A stretch of 64,000 bases of DNA from assembly GCA_964291545.2 (NCBI GenBank), contig OZ219860.1:186001-250000 (forward strand), read 5' to 3'. A program made the translations under genes and the position numbers. This stretch comes from G963667675 sp964291545 (GTDB taxonomy: Bacteria; Chloroflexota; Dehalococcoidia; Lucifugimonadales; UBA3495). Below the pieces are notes generated by a model that worked only from the letters and a program-made list of their open reading frames with translations, searched no databases and was not told the origin of the DNA. Shown piece by piece: positions 8,406-16,710 of the stretch; positions within the stretch are counted from its first letter, which is position 1; each line of letters begins with the position of its first letter.

Positions 8406-9374
8406 CTAGTACCAGCCTATGATGGACTGCCGGATCGCCAACATGCCGATGATGGCGACCGTTCCCAGTATGGCCGTTCCATCGGCGACGCGGATTGCAG
8501 CGCCGATGTCCCTGGCGCCTGGCTCTCTCAGCCCCTCACCGAGACAATAATGCCCCGGTTTCTCTAACCGTGTTCCCAGCAACCCAGCCATCGCGCTCAT
8601 GGTCAGTCCAGCGTTGGGGCTAGCCGTGAACCGGTTGTCTCGCCGCATGATCGACCAACCCCGGCGCACCGGCAGGCGGGCCAGCGCACCGCTGAGCAAA
8701 AGCAACAGCGCGGCGATTCGCGCCGGGACCAAGTTGACAGCGTCGTCCAGGCGCGCAGCCGCCTTGCCCAGGTATTCGTATTTACCTCGATAGCCCAACA
8801 TGCTGTCCAGGGTGTTTACTGCCCTGTAGGCCACCGCTCCCGGTACTCCGAGGACGGCGAACGCCAGCCAGGGCCCAATGTAGCTGTCCGTGGTGTTCTC
8901 TGCCACGGACTCTATGGCCGAAGCCGCCACCAAGGGTACGGTTAGGCCGGAAGGGTCGCGACTGACCAAGTTTCGAAGACTCTCTCTAGCGGCAACCAAC
9001 CGGCCCCCGTCCAAGGCCTGTCTTGTCATGTTTGCAGCCGATGACAGCCCCCTCACCGTAAAGGTGGTCCGGAGGATTACCGCACCGCCGAACACGTAAG
9101 CCAGCGGGTGTACCGACGCCAGGGCATCCATCGCCAGCCACGCTAGTACTGTCGACCCACCTGCCACAGTGACAACGATCAGGCAGCCGAATAAGAACGC
9201 CGGAAAGGGCCTCGTTGGAGCAACCCTCTCCATAGCTGTGATAGCGCGTCCCATCCAGACAACCGGATGGACTTTGGCCGGAGGCTCTGGCAATAGGCGG
9301 TCAAGTCCAAGCGCCAGCAGAAGAACCAACGCATCCAGGACTAGCCCGTCCCACCACGAGGAGACCATGATCAA
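8406..9374 (-). CDS. cbiB: Adenosylcobinamide-phosphate synthase (CbiB/CobD family, membrane)
   Basis: Integral membrane protein of 322 residues that amidates adenosylcobyric acid with aminopropanol (phosphate). The hallmark 'PEPPAKVHPVVWMGR' is near residue 30; 'SRDPSGLTVPLVAASAIESVAENTTDS' (given here by its ends) is the conserved central region around residues 140-165. Several hydrophobic segments are visible. A TTG at 9374 opens the frame, with an ATG two codons later at 9368; neither has a clear ribosome binding site. First gene of the cbiB-cobD-pduX run. Confidence 0.92.
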   Translation of the reverse strand: MIMVSSWWDGLVLDALVLLLALGLDRLLPEPPAKVHPVVWMGRAITAMERVAPTRPFPAFLFGCLIVVTVAGGSTVLAWLAMDALASVHPLAYVFGGAVILRTTFTVRGLSSAANMTRQALDGGRLVAARESLRNLVSRDPSGLTVPLVAASAIESVAENTTDSYIGPWLAFAVLGVPGAVAYRAVNTLDSMLGYRGKYEYLGKAAARLDDAVNLVPARIAALLLLLSGALARLPVRRGWSIMRRDNRFTASPNAGLTMSAMAGLLGTRLEKPGHYCLGEGLREPGARDIGAAIRVADGTAILGTVAIIGMLAIRQSIIGWY

Positions 9375-9760
9375 CGAGATAATAGTGCATTTGTGCAGGT
9401 GTTTACAAATGCAGACTTCTAGTGGCCAATGGATTCATTGGTCGAAGGATGCACAACCCTGGTTGTGAAATGCCAGCAATCACGGTGCATTTCGACCGGA
9501 GAGGTCGGGACAAATAGTCAAGGACCGCCGCGGGGCCCGCTAACAGTTGGAGGGATGGCGGTAATTCTTGGGGAGTGGAGTTGGGGTTCCTGCAGGATGA
9601 GTCCAATCGTCGAGGCCTGACCGATTTCACTTCTGACCTGCGCCGCGGTGGATGACGAGTCTACGACCATCCAGTCGTCGCGCTTTGACTTGGGAGCCTG
9701 AATTTCCCATCTCACCAGCCGGGACGGGTATTAGGCCGCCGGCTGGGCTGTAGAGGCTTG
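9375..9760. other. Gene-free stretch upstream of cbiB with short hairpins
   Basis: No convincing gene is seen. An 8-bp perfect inverted repeat, GCATTTGT (9387-9394) and ACAAATGC (9405-9412), with a 10-base loop lies just before the cbiB start and could be an operator or leader hairpin. CACAAC/GTTGTG (9452-9457/9462-9467) and CGACC/GGTCG near 9493-9507 are further small hairpins. A cobalamin riboswitch for the minus-strand genes was looked for and not recognised. Confidence 0.4.
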
Positions 9761-10627
9761 CTAGATCACTTGCCAGTAGCGTCGTCCCTCGACGCGCACT
9801 ACTCGCCCGAACCCGCTGGTGTGACAAATCGCCATCGGAATGTTTTCCGACTCCGACCGGTCTACCATTTTTCTTCTGGTTTGGACCGCCAAAGCAGGGT
9901 CCTCGTCAAATGAGAGCACCCAGTCGGGCTCTGTAACCTGGGCAGGGTTGTGGAACACGTCTCCCATGATCAGGGTGCGCTGTCCGTCCGAACCGATGGC
10001 CAAGCTCATGGAGCCGGGTGAATGGCCTGGAGTGGAAATCGCGGTAACCTCGCTGGTCAGGGGAGTTTCACCGGACAAGAGGTCCAAGACGCCCAGTCTC
10101 TCCAATGGGCCAATGGTCTCTTCCCAGAACGAAAAACCGGCCTTTTCCATGTCGTGGGGAGCCTTATAGAGATCCCAATCGGCTTGGTGAGCCATATACC
10201 TGGCTCTCGGGAATGTCGCCTTCGGGTTAGGGCCTCGCTGGCTCAAGTTCCAACCGACGTGGTCCGGGTGCAGATGGGTTAGAAACACGGTGTCAATATC
10301 TTCAGCGTGCAGTCCCGCGGACTGGAGTTCCGCCAACAGACGACCTTCTGCGACGCCGCCGAAAGCGGCGACGGTGCCCGGGTTGGAAGCACTGGTGCCG
10401 AGGCCGGTATCCACCAGGATAATGCGGCCTTGGGAGCGGACCAAGTAACACTCAAAATGGACCAGAAGATTGTCCGTTCCGACAAACGCCTCGGGGAATC
10501 GTTGCTGATATGGCGACCATGCGTCATTTGGAACGTCGGGGAAGGTCATGCTCAACGGTAACGGCATCTCGGAGTCGTGCAGGACCGCGATTTCGACGTT
10601 TCCTACCGATAACTTGCTTTGCGGCAT
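9761..10627 (-). CDS. MBL-fold metallo-hydrolase
   Basis: Metallo-beta-lactamase superfamily hydrolase of about 288 residues. 'FLTHLHPDHVGWN' is the HxHxDH metal motif near residue 95, 'TPGHSPGSM' supplies the next His, and 'LIMGDVFHNP' supplies the bridging Asp. The layout matches lactonase-like or N-acyl-homoserine-lactonase-like members, but the substrate cannot be read from sequence. Two ATGs are 6 bases apart; the inner one (10627) has AGGAG at nine bases, the outer one (10633) at three. It stands alone, about 170 bases downstream of the aldolase gene. Confidence 0.85.
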   Translation of the reverse strand: MPQSKLSVGNVEIAVLHDSEMPLPLSMTFPDVPNDAWSPYQQRFPEAFVGTDNLLVHFECYLVRSQGRIILVDTGLGTSASNPGTVAAFGGVAEGRLLAELQSAGLHAEDIDTVFLTHLHPDHVGWNLSQRGPNPKATFPRARYMAHQADWDLYKAPHDMEKAGFSFWEETIGPLERLGVLDLLSGETPLTSEVTAISTPGHSPGSMSLAIGSDGQRTLIMGDVFHNPAQVTEPDWVLSFDEDPALAVQTRRKMVDRSESENIPMAICHTSGFGRVVRVEGRRYWQVI

Positions 10628-10804
10628 GGTCATCCTCTCCTAGCGCAATTGGCCAATGGGTTGCTGTGGATTACCCGGCGGGTGTTTCTAGAGGCGCACT
10701 CCCAATACCTGCCATTCGTTGCGATTCTTTGCGATGGCGGATAACGGGCCGCTTGTTGCCTGATTGGCTGTGGTCGCTAGCCACTGAAGTATTGGGTCTT
10801 AACC

Positions 10805-11587
10805 TCAACTCTGGAGTTCTTGATGAGCGAACGGGGCGATAGTGTCTACCAGGGCCTTGCGTTTCATGGCGATGTCCGTACCACCAATGAGGAACAAGCG
10901 CGCTCCCAGGCCATAGTAGTGGTTCGCCTGCATTGGGCTGGAAACTCCCATGGCGATGGTTTTTCCCGCCGCTGCAGCGAGGCTGATGATTCTATCGATC
11001 CTCGGCGCCAGGTATTCTTCTGCTTCGGGGCCAAATAGCCCGAGACTGGCGCCCCAGTCATTGGGCCCCACCCCTATCATGTCTACGCCTTCGACGCCAA
11101 GGATGGCATCAAGCTCTTCGTAGGCGTGTTCGCTCTCTACCAGCACCATCAGGCGGGTAGCGTCGTTCACTTCTTGCAGCCGTTTCTCAGGGCCTGGACC
11201 CAGGGTGTACCCGGTCCTGGGAGTGGAGGATGATATACCGCGCCGGCCGAGGGGCGGGTATTTGCCCAAGTCGACGAGTTCGCCGGCTTGAGCAACGCCC
11301 TCTACCATAGGTAGGACTATAATCTCGACGCCGCCGTCGAGCAATCTCTGTACATGGGTCCGCGACAGCTCGGGGATACGCACCAGCGGCACCATCCCCA
11401 AGTGTGAGATAGTCCGGCTAAGGTGAATCGCCTCTTCGTCCGACTGATGGCTATGTTCCAAGTCGAGCCAGACGACGTGGTAACCCGCCTGCGCCATCAA
11501 CTCGATCTCGAGTTGGGTTACGTCACGACAAATTGCGCCGTAGAGCGGTCTATTCTGACTGAGAAGCTGGCCAAAGCGATCTGTCAA
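10805..11587 (-). CDS. HpcH/HpaI family aldolase (2-keto-3-deoxy sugar acid type)
   Basis: Class II pyruvate aldolase fold, 260 residues. 'YHVVWLDLEHSHQ', 'VPLVRIPELS', 'GVEIIVLPMVEG' and 'GVDMIGVGPNDWGASLG' match the HpaI/RhmA family, with Glu and Asp metal ligands in the central motifs. Members cleave 2-keto-3-deoxy acids or 2,4-dihydroxy-hept-2-ene-dioate to pyruvate plus an aldehyde. Given the sugar isomerases nearby, a sugar-acid aldolase is the likelier role. The frame opens with TTG at 11587, without a strong binding site. Confidence 0.85.
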   Translation of the reverse strand: MTDRFGQLLSQNRPLYGAICRDVTQLEIELMAQAGYHVVWLDLEHSHQSDEEAIHLSRTISHLGMVPLVRIPELSRTHVQRLLDGGVEIIVLPMVEGVAQAGELVDLGKYPPLGRRGISSSTPRTGYTLGPGPEKRLQEVNDATRLMVLVESEHAYEELDAILGVEGVDMIGVGPNDWGASLGLFGPEAEEYLAPRIDRIISLAAAAGKTIAMGVSSPMQANHYYGLGARLFLIGGTDIAMKRKALVDTIAPFAHQELQS

Positions 11588-11699
11588 GGTGTCATCTCGC
11601 TTTCATTTTGGGACGGGCACAGTCCCCTGATGGACCCGGCGCCGGGAAGGGGCGGCGTTAAGGGCGCATTTGACGAATATGAGGCATAGTCCAGCAAAT

Positions 11700-12554
11700 T
11701 TACTCCATGGCCTTCATGTGTTCCAGCAAGTGCTGACGGCTCTGATACAGGGCCCGTTCCCAATCAAATGGGTGCCAATACAACTCAAGACTCAGATAGT
11801 GCGAGTAGCCCCCCTGTCTGAGGACTTGAAACAGCGCGGGAAAATCAATGTCGCCTTCCCCCGGGATGTCGTGATGGTGGACCCTGCGCTTAGTGTCAGC
11901 GATCTGGATGTGCCTGGCATAAGGCAGGGCTTCAGCGGTGCACCGCAACAAGTCGCTCTCGAACGCCTTAACGTGGGCTACATCTATGGTCAGCCTGAAC
12001 TGGGGAGAATTGATCTCCTGGATTATCGGAATAGCCTGACTGGTCGCCTCTACGAAATGGGGGTGTAGGGTAGCTTCAGGCTCGAGCACCAGGGTCACGT
12101 CCCCGGCATTCCTAAGGCAAGCGCGCACACCCTCGACCAGCATCTCCCTGGCCTCTTCAGCAGAGACGTTATCGTGCTCGAAGTCCCGGTATAGGATACC
12201 GCTTGTGAAGTTGAGGACTGGAATGGAAAGGTAGTTGGCGATCTCAAGAGAGGCCGATATGAAGTCTATTCTTTCCTTTCTACCCTCCGGGTCGGCAGAT
12301 ATTAGTGAAGGTTCCTGGGGGACATCGGTAAGAAGAAATAGCCCGCCAGTTGCCAGGGAAACCGGCTTTATCTGAAGCCGGTCCATTTGCTCTTTCAACG
12401 AGCGCAATCGTTCTTTGGTGACATCGTATGGATGCAGGTGCGCCTGGTCCAGCGATATCTCTATTCCCTCATAGCCAGCTTTAGACACTTCCTCGATAGC
12501 ACGTTCGAGCGACAGGTTTAACAGGCCGTTGGTGTTAAAACTCAGGGGAAACAC
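11700..12554 (-). CDS. Sugar phosphate isomerase/epimerase family protein (xylose isomerase-like TIM barrel)
   Basis: About 284 residues of the AP-endonuclease-2/xylose-isomerase-like TIM barrel family. 'AGYEGIEISLDQAHLHPYD', 'TLVLEPEATLHPH', 'FRLTIDVAHVKAFES', 'HIQIADTKRRVHHHDIPGEG' and 'YLSLELYW' hold the Glu, Asp and His residues that bind the divalent metal in the family. I chose GTG at 12554 because GGAGG lies six bases upstream; the TTG at 12575 lies over that site. It is one of five members of this family in the window. The exact sugar is unknown. Confidence 0.82.
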   Translation of the reverse strand: MFPLSFNTNGLLNLSLERAIEEVSKAGYEGIEISLDQAHLHPYDVTKERLRSLKEQMDRLQIKPVSLATGGLFLLTDVPQEPSLISADPEGRKERIDFISASLEIANYLSIPVLNFTSGILYRDFEHDNVSAEEAREMLVEGVRACLRNAGDVTLVLEPEATLHPHFVEATSQAIPIIQEINSPQFRLTIDVAHVKAFESDLLRCTAEALPYARHIQIADTKRRVHHHDIPGEGDIDFPALFQVLRQGGYSHYLSLELYWHPFDWERALYQSRQHLLEHMKAME

Positions 12555-12776
12555 AGCCTTCCTCCAACGATTCAACCTCGACCTTTATGCCTTGGCGTCC
12601 TACGAGGTTGGTGGGTGCACTATCGTAGGTAAATATCTGGCAGTGGCGGGTGCAGGTTACTGCAAGATGCTCAGCCCGGACAAGCTGAGAGTATCGCCTA
12701 TGTTACACTTGGATTTAGGGCGCTCGCTCGCAGCCAGGTTACCGGTAGGTGTACAAAGCGAAGTACGAGGTTCTTT

Positions 12777-13007
12777 ATGAGTGTGCTCGATGAACGGCAT
12801 GTGTTGTTTACGGATAATGGGACGAACGGCCAGCCCGACGCCGCGTCAATCCCCCTAAGCGTCGAGCGGGTTAGCGACCCGAGCGGCGACGAAATTCACG
12901 TCATCGTGGGAGAGGCTCGCACGGTTTTCACTTCGGACCATTTTCTGGAAATCCTCAGGAAGCTGCAATGGGCGGTGGCGATTGACCGGAGTCTGGTGAA
13001 ACCCTGA
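12777..13007 (+). CDS. Small hypothetical protein
   Basis: A 76-residue frame starting at ATG 12777 with GAGG a few bases upstream. It is acidic, has no signal peptide or membrane segment, and shows a possible beta-rich core ('EIHVIVGEARTVFTSDHF') followed by a helix-like end. It lies between two minus-strand isomerase genes and points the opposite way. I recognise no family. It could be a real small gene or chance. Confidence 0.35.
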   Translation: MSVLDERHVLFTDNGTNGQPDAASIPLSVERVSDPSGDEIHVIVGEARTVFTSDHFLEILRKLQWAVAIDRSLVKP

Positions 13008-13080
13008 ACCTAACCATGGGACCGCCATGGAAGCCGCCTTTTTCGTGAGTCTCTCTGCCGTTGGGCATCTTCAGCCAGCG

Positions 13081-13929
13081 TTAGTTCTCGGTAAAATATG
13101 CCTGCGCGAATTGGATTGAGCGGCGAACTGCATCGTCGACGACCTCGGGGGACTCGGGTGTGCTTTCCCATCCTATCTCGATGGATGCCGGACCACTAAA
13201 GCCGACGCGGTCCATTTCAGCAAGCATAGGCCCCCATTCAACTACACCCTCACCAAGGGCGCGAAAGTCGTACTTCCCCATGTCCGACGAACCCTTGTCG
13301 TTCAAGTGCACGTGGTCGAGGTATGGCGCCAGGACCGTGATGTCATCCTTTGTCGGATTCGAGTCACTAACGAAGTACAGCAGTCCGGCCGGGTCGTAGT
13401 TGATGCGGAGGTTGGGATGATCGAGCCGGCGTATCAGGGCCAAAGACTGCTCCGCATCGCTCAACAGGTACCCTACGGTTTCGAGACATAAGACCACGCC
13501 CAGCTTTTCGGCAAGGTCCGCCAGCTTCAAGACATTTCCGCAGAAGAGGTCGTCCACTTCGGGCCCAGACCGTAAAGGCAAGTCCGGCCGATGATGCTGC
13601 CGATCAGGCGGCAATGGTGTAATGATTCTCGGGATGTTTAAATCGGCGGCCAGCTGCAGCCGGGAAGTGAAGGCTATGAGTCCGACCTCAGTAGTAATGT
13701 CTGCGTGAGCGCTCAAGCTCACTGCGGTCAGCCCATACTCGTCGAGCGAACGGGACACCTTGTCGCTGGCGCCAGGCCCCAAATGGTCGGGCGCGACATG
13801 GTCACAGGAATCCATTGAACCGCACAGCTCCACGTGCGATATACCGGCTTCAGCGATTCCGCGGAGCGCCCGGTCCAACGGAAAATCAGTGTAGCACATG
13901 GTGTCGATGACGAGCTGCTCAGCCTTCAT
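13081..13929 (-). CDS. Sugar phosphate isomerase/epimerase family protein (TIM barrel)
   Basis: A 282-residue xylose-isomerase-like TIM barrel. Features are 'AEAGISHVELCGSMDSCDH' near the start, 'VVLCLETVGYLLSD' (first metal Glu), 'LRINYDPAGLLYF' (Asp), 'YLDHVHLNDKGSS' (His/Asp) and 'GPASIEIGWES' (Glu). It follows the sugar-binding lipoprotein gene on the same strand after a strong intercistronic stem-loop, so it was probably the last gene of the sugar operon. GGGAGG lies about 12 bases before the ATG, a rather long spacing. Substrate unknown. Confidence 0.82.
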   Translation of the reverse strand: MKAEQLVIDTMCYTDFPLDRALRGIAEAGISHVELCGSMDSCDHVAPDHLGPGASDKVSRSLDEYGLTAVSLSAHADITTEVGLIAFTSRLQLAADLNIPRIITPLPPDRQHHRPDLPLRSGPEVDDLFCGNVLKLADLAEKLGVVLCLETVGYLLSDAEQSLALIRRLDHPNLRINYDPAGLLYFVSDSNPTKDDITVLAPYLDHVHLNDKGSSDMGKYDFRALGEGVVEWGPMLAEMDRVGFSGPASIEIGWESTPESPEVVDDAVRRSIQFAQAYFTEN

Positions 13930-14011
13930 GATTAACCGGCCTCCCTCAATAAAGACACAACGGAGACCTCGGCTGAGGCCCCCGATCTCGATACTTTAGT
14001 GATTGATATAC

Positions 14012-14053
14012 CGCAGGCCGCCTTGCCTCCCTTAGTGGCACAGGCGGCCTGCG
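14012..14053 (-). promoter_or_regulatory. Intercistronic 12-bp stem-loop
   Basis: CGCAGGCCGCCT (14012-14023) and AGGCGGCCTGCG (14042-14053) form a perfect 12-bp stem with an 18-base loop. It sits between the stop of the binding-protein gene (14101) and the start of the isomerase gene (13929). No T-run follows on the minus strand, so it is more like a stabilising or attenuating hairpin behind a highly expressed binding-protein gene than a full terminator. Confidence 0.6.
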
Positions 14054-14100
14054 TATTGTTCAGGATCCCAATATGTGGGTTACCCTGATGGCCTTAGGTT

Positions 14101-15180
14101 CTAGCGGAGGTCACCCGCGAGCTCTTCGACCAGTTCGATATTGCTCGAGTCGACTACCGCCGGGCCCGTCAGAACGTCCTCCGCCGGGAGGAAGCCTGCC
14201 TTGTTGTACAGGTACAACCAGATGATGGGCAAGTAGCCTTGGAGATAGGGCTGCTGGTCGATGGTGAATTGTACCGATCCGTCCTTGATCAACGGCGTTA
14301 CGACGTCACCAAGGTCGAAGCCAGTCACTATGACCCCGTCGTTAAGGACACCCATTTCCTTCAACGCTTCTGTGACGACGCCCTGACAAAGTTCGCTGGT
14401 GCAGACCCAGACGTCTGTGTCCGGGTTAGCCGCCATCCAGCCTTTGACCTGCTCGGTCCCCAGGGTGGGATCATCATCGACTTGGACGAGTTCTACTTCA
14501 ATGCCCATGGGCTCGAGGATTTGCCGGACTCCATTACCCCGGTCGATGATAACGGCGTTACCAATCTGCGACGAACCGACAGCGACCCGAGTAGGCGGTC
14601 CGAATCTCTCGAGTATCTCATTTGCGGTGCGGTTACCGGCCGTAATTTCGTCAGAGCCCACATAGAAGAGATACGGGATGCGCTCTGCCTTGGGCCTTGG
14701 GTCCCTACCGTTTGCGGCGATCAAGGGTATACCAGCGTCGATCGCTGCTCGATAGACGGGATCGGCCGCCGCCGGGTCGGGAACGCTTACAGCCATACCG
14801 TCAGGCTGCCTGGCCGTGAGGACCTCTACGCGGTTGATTTGGTCCTCAACCGAGTACTCGGTGCCTATCCAGAAATCTACTTCGGTGTTGGTCTGTTCAC
14901 CAGCCAGGTTTGCGGCTCTCTGCATCATCAGCCAGAATGGATGCGGGAAGGTATGGTAAACCGAGTAGAAGGTGTATTCTTTCGGACCCCGGTCTCCACC
15001 GCCCTCGGCCGCGACCTCCACTATCCTAGTAACCTCCACCTCCCTTGTAACCTCAACTACCTCCCCGGAGGCCGGCGCAGGATCATCATCGCCATTACCG
15101 CACGCGACGACTGCCAAACCTGCAATGACCAAGGAGGCCACCAACAGCAGCATAGTTACGCTAATTCGCCTCAATCTCAT
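14101..15180 (-). CDS. Sugar ABC transporter substrate-binding lipoprotein
   Basis: Binding protein of 359 residues, periplasmic-binding-protein-like type 1 fold as in ribose or rhamnose binders. The signal peptide ends in VVAC with Cys27 as lipid anchor. A short linker with repeated 'VEVTREVEVTR' pattern follows. 'YSVYHTFPHPFWLMMQRAA', 'DGMAVSVPDPAAADPVYRAAIDAGIPLIAANG' (by its ends) and 'VWVCTSELCQGVV' mark the two lobes. A strong GGGGGGAG lies before the ATG. Its partners, two permeases and an ATPase, are now 9 kb away because a mobile element sits directly upstream. The ligand is probably a simple sugar or polyol. Confidence 0.88.
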   Translation of the reverse strand: MRLRRISVTMLLLVASLVIAGLAVVACGNGDDDPAPASGEVVEVTREVEVTRIVEVAAEGGGDRGPKEYTFYSVYHTFPHPFWLMMQRAANLAGEQTNTEVDFWIGTEYSVEDQINRVEVLTARQPDGMAVSVPDPAAADPVYRAAIDAGIPLIAANGRDPRPKAERIPYLFYVGSDEITAGNRTANEILERFGPPTRVAVGSSQIGNAVIIDRGNGVRQILEPMGIEVELVQVDDDPTLGTEQVKGWMAANPDTDVWVCTSELCQGVVTEALKEMGVLNDGVIVTGFDLGDVVTPLIKDGSVQFTIDQQPYLQGYLPIIWLYLYNKAGFLPAEDVLTGPAVVDSSNIELVEELAGDLR

Positions 15181-15305
15181 ACTCCCCCCTTTAAGGTGCT
15201 ATTCTTGGTACATCCAGCCTGGTGTGAGGTGATACGTGGCGCCGCTTGAACTTGTAGGTACTCCAAGCGTCTCAGTGTCACCCCTTTACGTTGGAGATTC
15301 GGGAT

Positions 15306-15335
15306 ATTCTATTTTCATTCGGTAACGGTTGTCAA
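15306..15335 (-). promoter_or_regulatory. Predicted sigma70-type promoter of the sugar-binding protein gene
   Basis: On the minus strand the -35 is TTGACA (15335-15330, perfect consensus) and the -10 is TAGAAT (15311-15306, 5 of 6), spaced by 18 bases. Transcription would begin near 15299 and leave an untranslated leader of about 120 bases. The first base of the -35 is the last base of the target-site copy of the mobile element, so the insertion just missed the promoter. Confidence 0.6.
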
Positions 15336-15344
15336 CCCTCAATC
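15335..15344. repeat. Target-site duplication, left copy
   Basis: ACCCTCAATC lies directly outside the left inverted repeat and is repeated exactly at 24488-24497 outside the right one. Ten bases is in the range known for IS4-type DDE elements. Removing the element and one copy restores a TGA stop directly after the codons of the upstream dehydrogenase gene. Confidence 0.9.
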
Positions 15345-15408
15345 GGCTTTGATGCAAAAGTCCTACGCGGCCAGTAGTTTTGCATCAAGGGCCGTTTCTG
15401 ATGCAAAA
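15345..15408. repeat. Left end of transposon: terminal inverted repeat plus decamer sites
   Basis: The 15-bp terminal repeat is followed by further copies of the decamer TGATGCAAAA: 15350-15359, inverted at 15378-15387, and 15399-15408. The second and third copies lie inside the 3' end of the transposase gene. They look like transposase binding sites. Confidence 0.8.
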
Positions 15409-16679
15409 GTCCCCTCAGCGTCGGCCTGGTCGAACACCGGCGTAACCCCCAGGACGTGCATCGCGCGAATCAGGACGCAGATGTTGTGGCACAAGACCTT
15501 CATTAGTACCTCGTTCACCTGAGCGGTATCGGTCTTGGCCCGCACCTTGTCGCCAAACTTGGATTTGATCATGTGGAAGGCCGTCTCCACGTTACTGCGC
15601 TTGTGATAGTGCCTCTTGAACTCGTTGGCGTTCAGGGTGAACATATGGTACATCTGCGCCCATAGCTCGTCGAACTTTTGCCCCTTCGCCTTCGCCTTTG
15701 CAACCGATTTGAAGTCGATGTAGGGCACCCCGCCAGCGTCCACGACCGCATGAAGGTTCGCCCTGCTGGAGTAGGCCGCGTCCGCCGAGACCTCCCGGAT
15801 GTTGAAATTCTCCGCAGTGGTTCTCACAAATGTCGGCAGGTACGGAGAGTCTGCCGACATTGACGCGGTGGCGTCGGCCACCGTGACGATGTTGGTCTTG
15901 ACGCCGACCATGATGTGCAACTTGGTCCACCGGACTTCCTTCTTGGACGTGCCCCATTTGTGGTCGAACCAGCGGTTGTAGGCCGTGCTGGCGAAGCCCG
16001 AGGAGTCCTGGGCAAAGTCCACTTCCACATCCTTGAGGGGTGATGCGCTCTGGCAGATTAGATCCCTAATCACCGGCGTCACATCAGGCCGCTCGAAGTA
16101 GCGGATCGGCGTCGAGAAGGACGGTTCCTTGCCCATGCGCCCCTGGTTTACTGCGGCACGTAGGTCCGACATGGCCCGCCTGCTGGAGAGGGTGGAGTAG
16201 ACCTTGAGGCCCATGGCGTAGAGCATATCCGAGAGGGGAAGGCGGGGGCGTCCATTGGCCTGCGGCGGCTGGGGCACGGTGTCGCACAACTCCCGGAGCA
16301 GCGTGGCGAATAGCTCGCCTTCCTGGACCTGCGCCGTGTTGTAGGCCGTCCAGTGCTGCGTTGGGGTGATGCGGACGGCCACAGGCTCCGCCTCGGCGTC
16401 GCCCGGGTTCTCCTGGCGTTGGAGAAACGCCTTTACGCTGTAGATATGCTTGCAAGGAAGCTTGCGCTTTTCGTAGTCCGGGCAGGTACAGTAGTCACCG
16501 CGGTCGAAGTTCACCAGGTAGACGCCGTTCCCGCTCTGGCTCGTCACCTTGTACCCGAGCTCGTCCGGCCTGATAAAGCTCTCGGAGAAGTTGGCTATCG
16601 CCAGACCGCGCTGCTGCCGTCCGAGATCGCCGTCGTCAACATCGTTGGGTCCCAGGGCTGTAGTGAATTGGATAGTCAT
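15363..16679 (-). CDS. DDE transposase with N-terminal SWIM-type zinc motif
   Basis: Transposase of 438 residues. The N-terminal part has a SWIM pattern, CxC then CxH (Cys64, Cys66, Cys76, His78; 'DYCTCPDYEKRKLPCKH'). An IS4/IS5-like DDE domain follows with candidate catalytic residues Asp225 ('QDSSGF'), Asp300 ('SADAAYSSR') and Glu365 ('RSNVETAFHMIK', a Y/R-E type signature). GGGAG lies 8 bases before the ATG. It is the last minus-strand gene of the element and ends beside the left inverted repeat. SWIM domains are known in eukaryotic Mutator-like transposases; here the motif is N-terminal. The IS family cannot be fixed without a search. Confidence 0.88.
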   Translation of the reverse strand: MTIQFTTALGPNDVDDGDLGRQQRGLAIANFSESFIRPDELGYKVTSQSGNGVYLVNFDRGDYCTCPDYEKRKLPCKHIYSVKAFLQRQENPGDAEAEPVAVRITPTQHWTAYNTAQVQEGELFATLLRELCDTVPQPPQANGRPRLPLSDMLYAMGLKVYSTLSSRRAMSDLRAAVNQGRMGKEPSFSTPIRYFERPDVTPVIRDLICQSASPLKDVEVDFAQDSSGFASTAYNRWFDHKWGTSKKEVRWTKLHIMVGVKTNIVTVADATASMSADSPYLPTFVRTTAENFNIREVSADAAYSSRANLHAVVDAGGVPYIDFKSVAKAKAKGQKFDELWAQMYHMFTLNANEFKRHYHKRSNVETAFHMIKSKFGDKVRAKTDTAQVNEVLMKVLCHNICVLIRAMHVLGVTPVFDQADAEGTFASETALDAKLLAA

Positions 16680-16710
16680 GGCACCGCTCCCGCATTGCTA
16701 TTCTCTACTT

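Noticed and set aside
9481..9660. Cobalamin riboswitch on the minus strand before cbiB
   Set aside because: A CAACTG-like stretch and GC-rich parts recall the core, but the conserved GGTGAAAATCC-type segment and the B12 box are missing.
14239..15249. 336-residue plus-strand frame opposite the sugar-binding protein gene
   Set aside because: No recognisable domain, no ribosome site, and the minus-strand frame has a signal peptide, lipobox and full family match.
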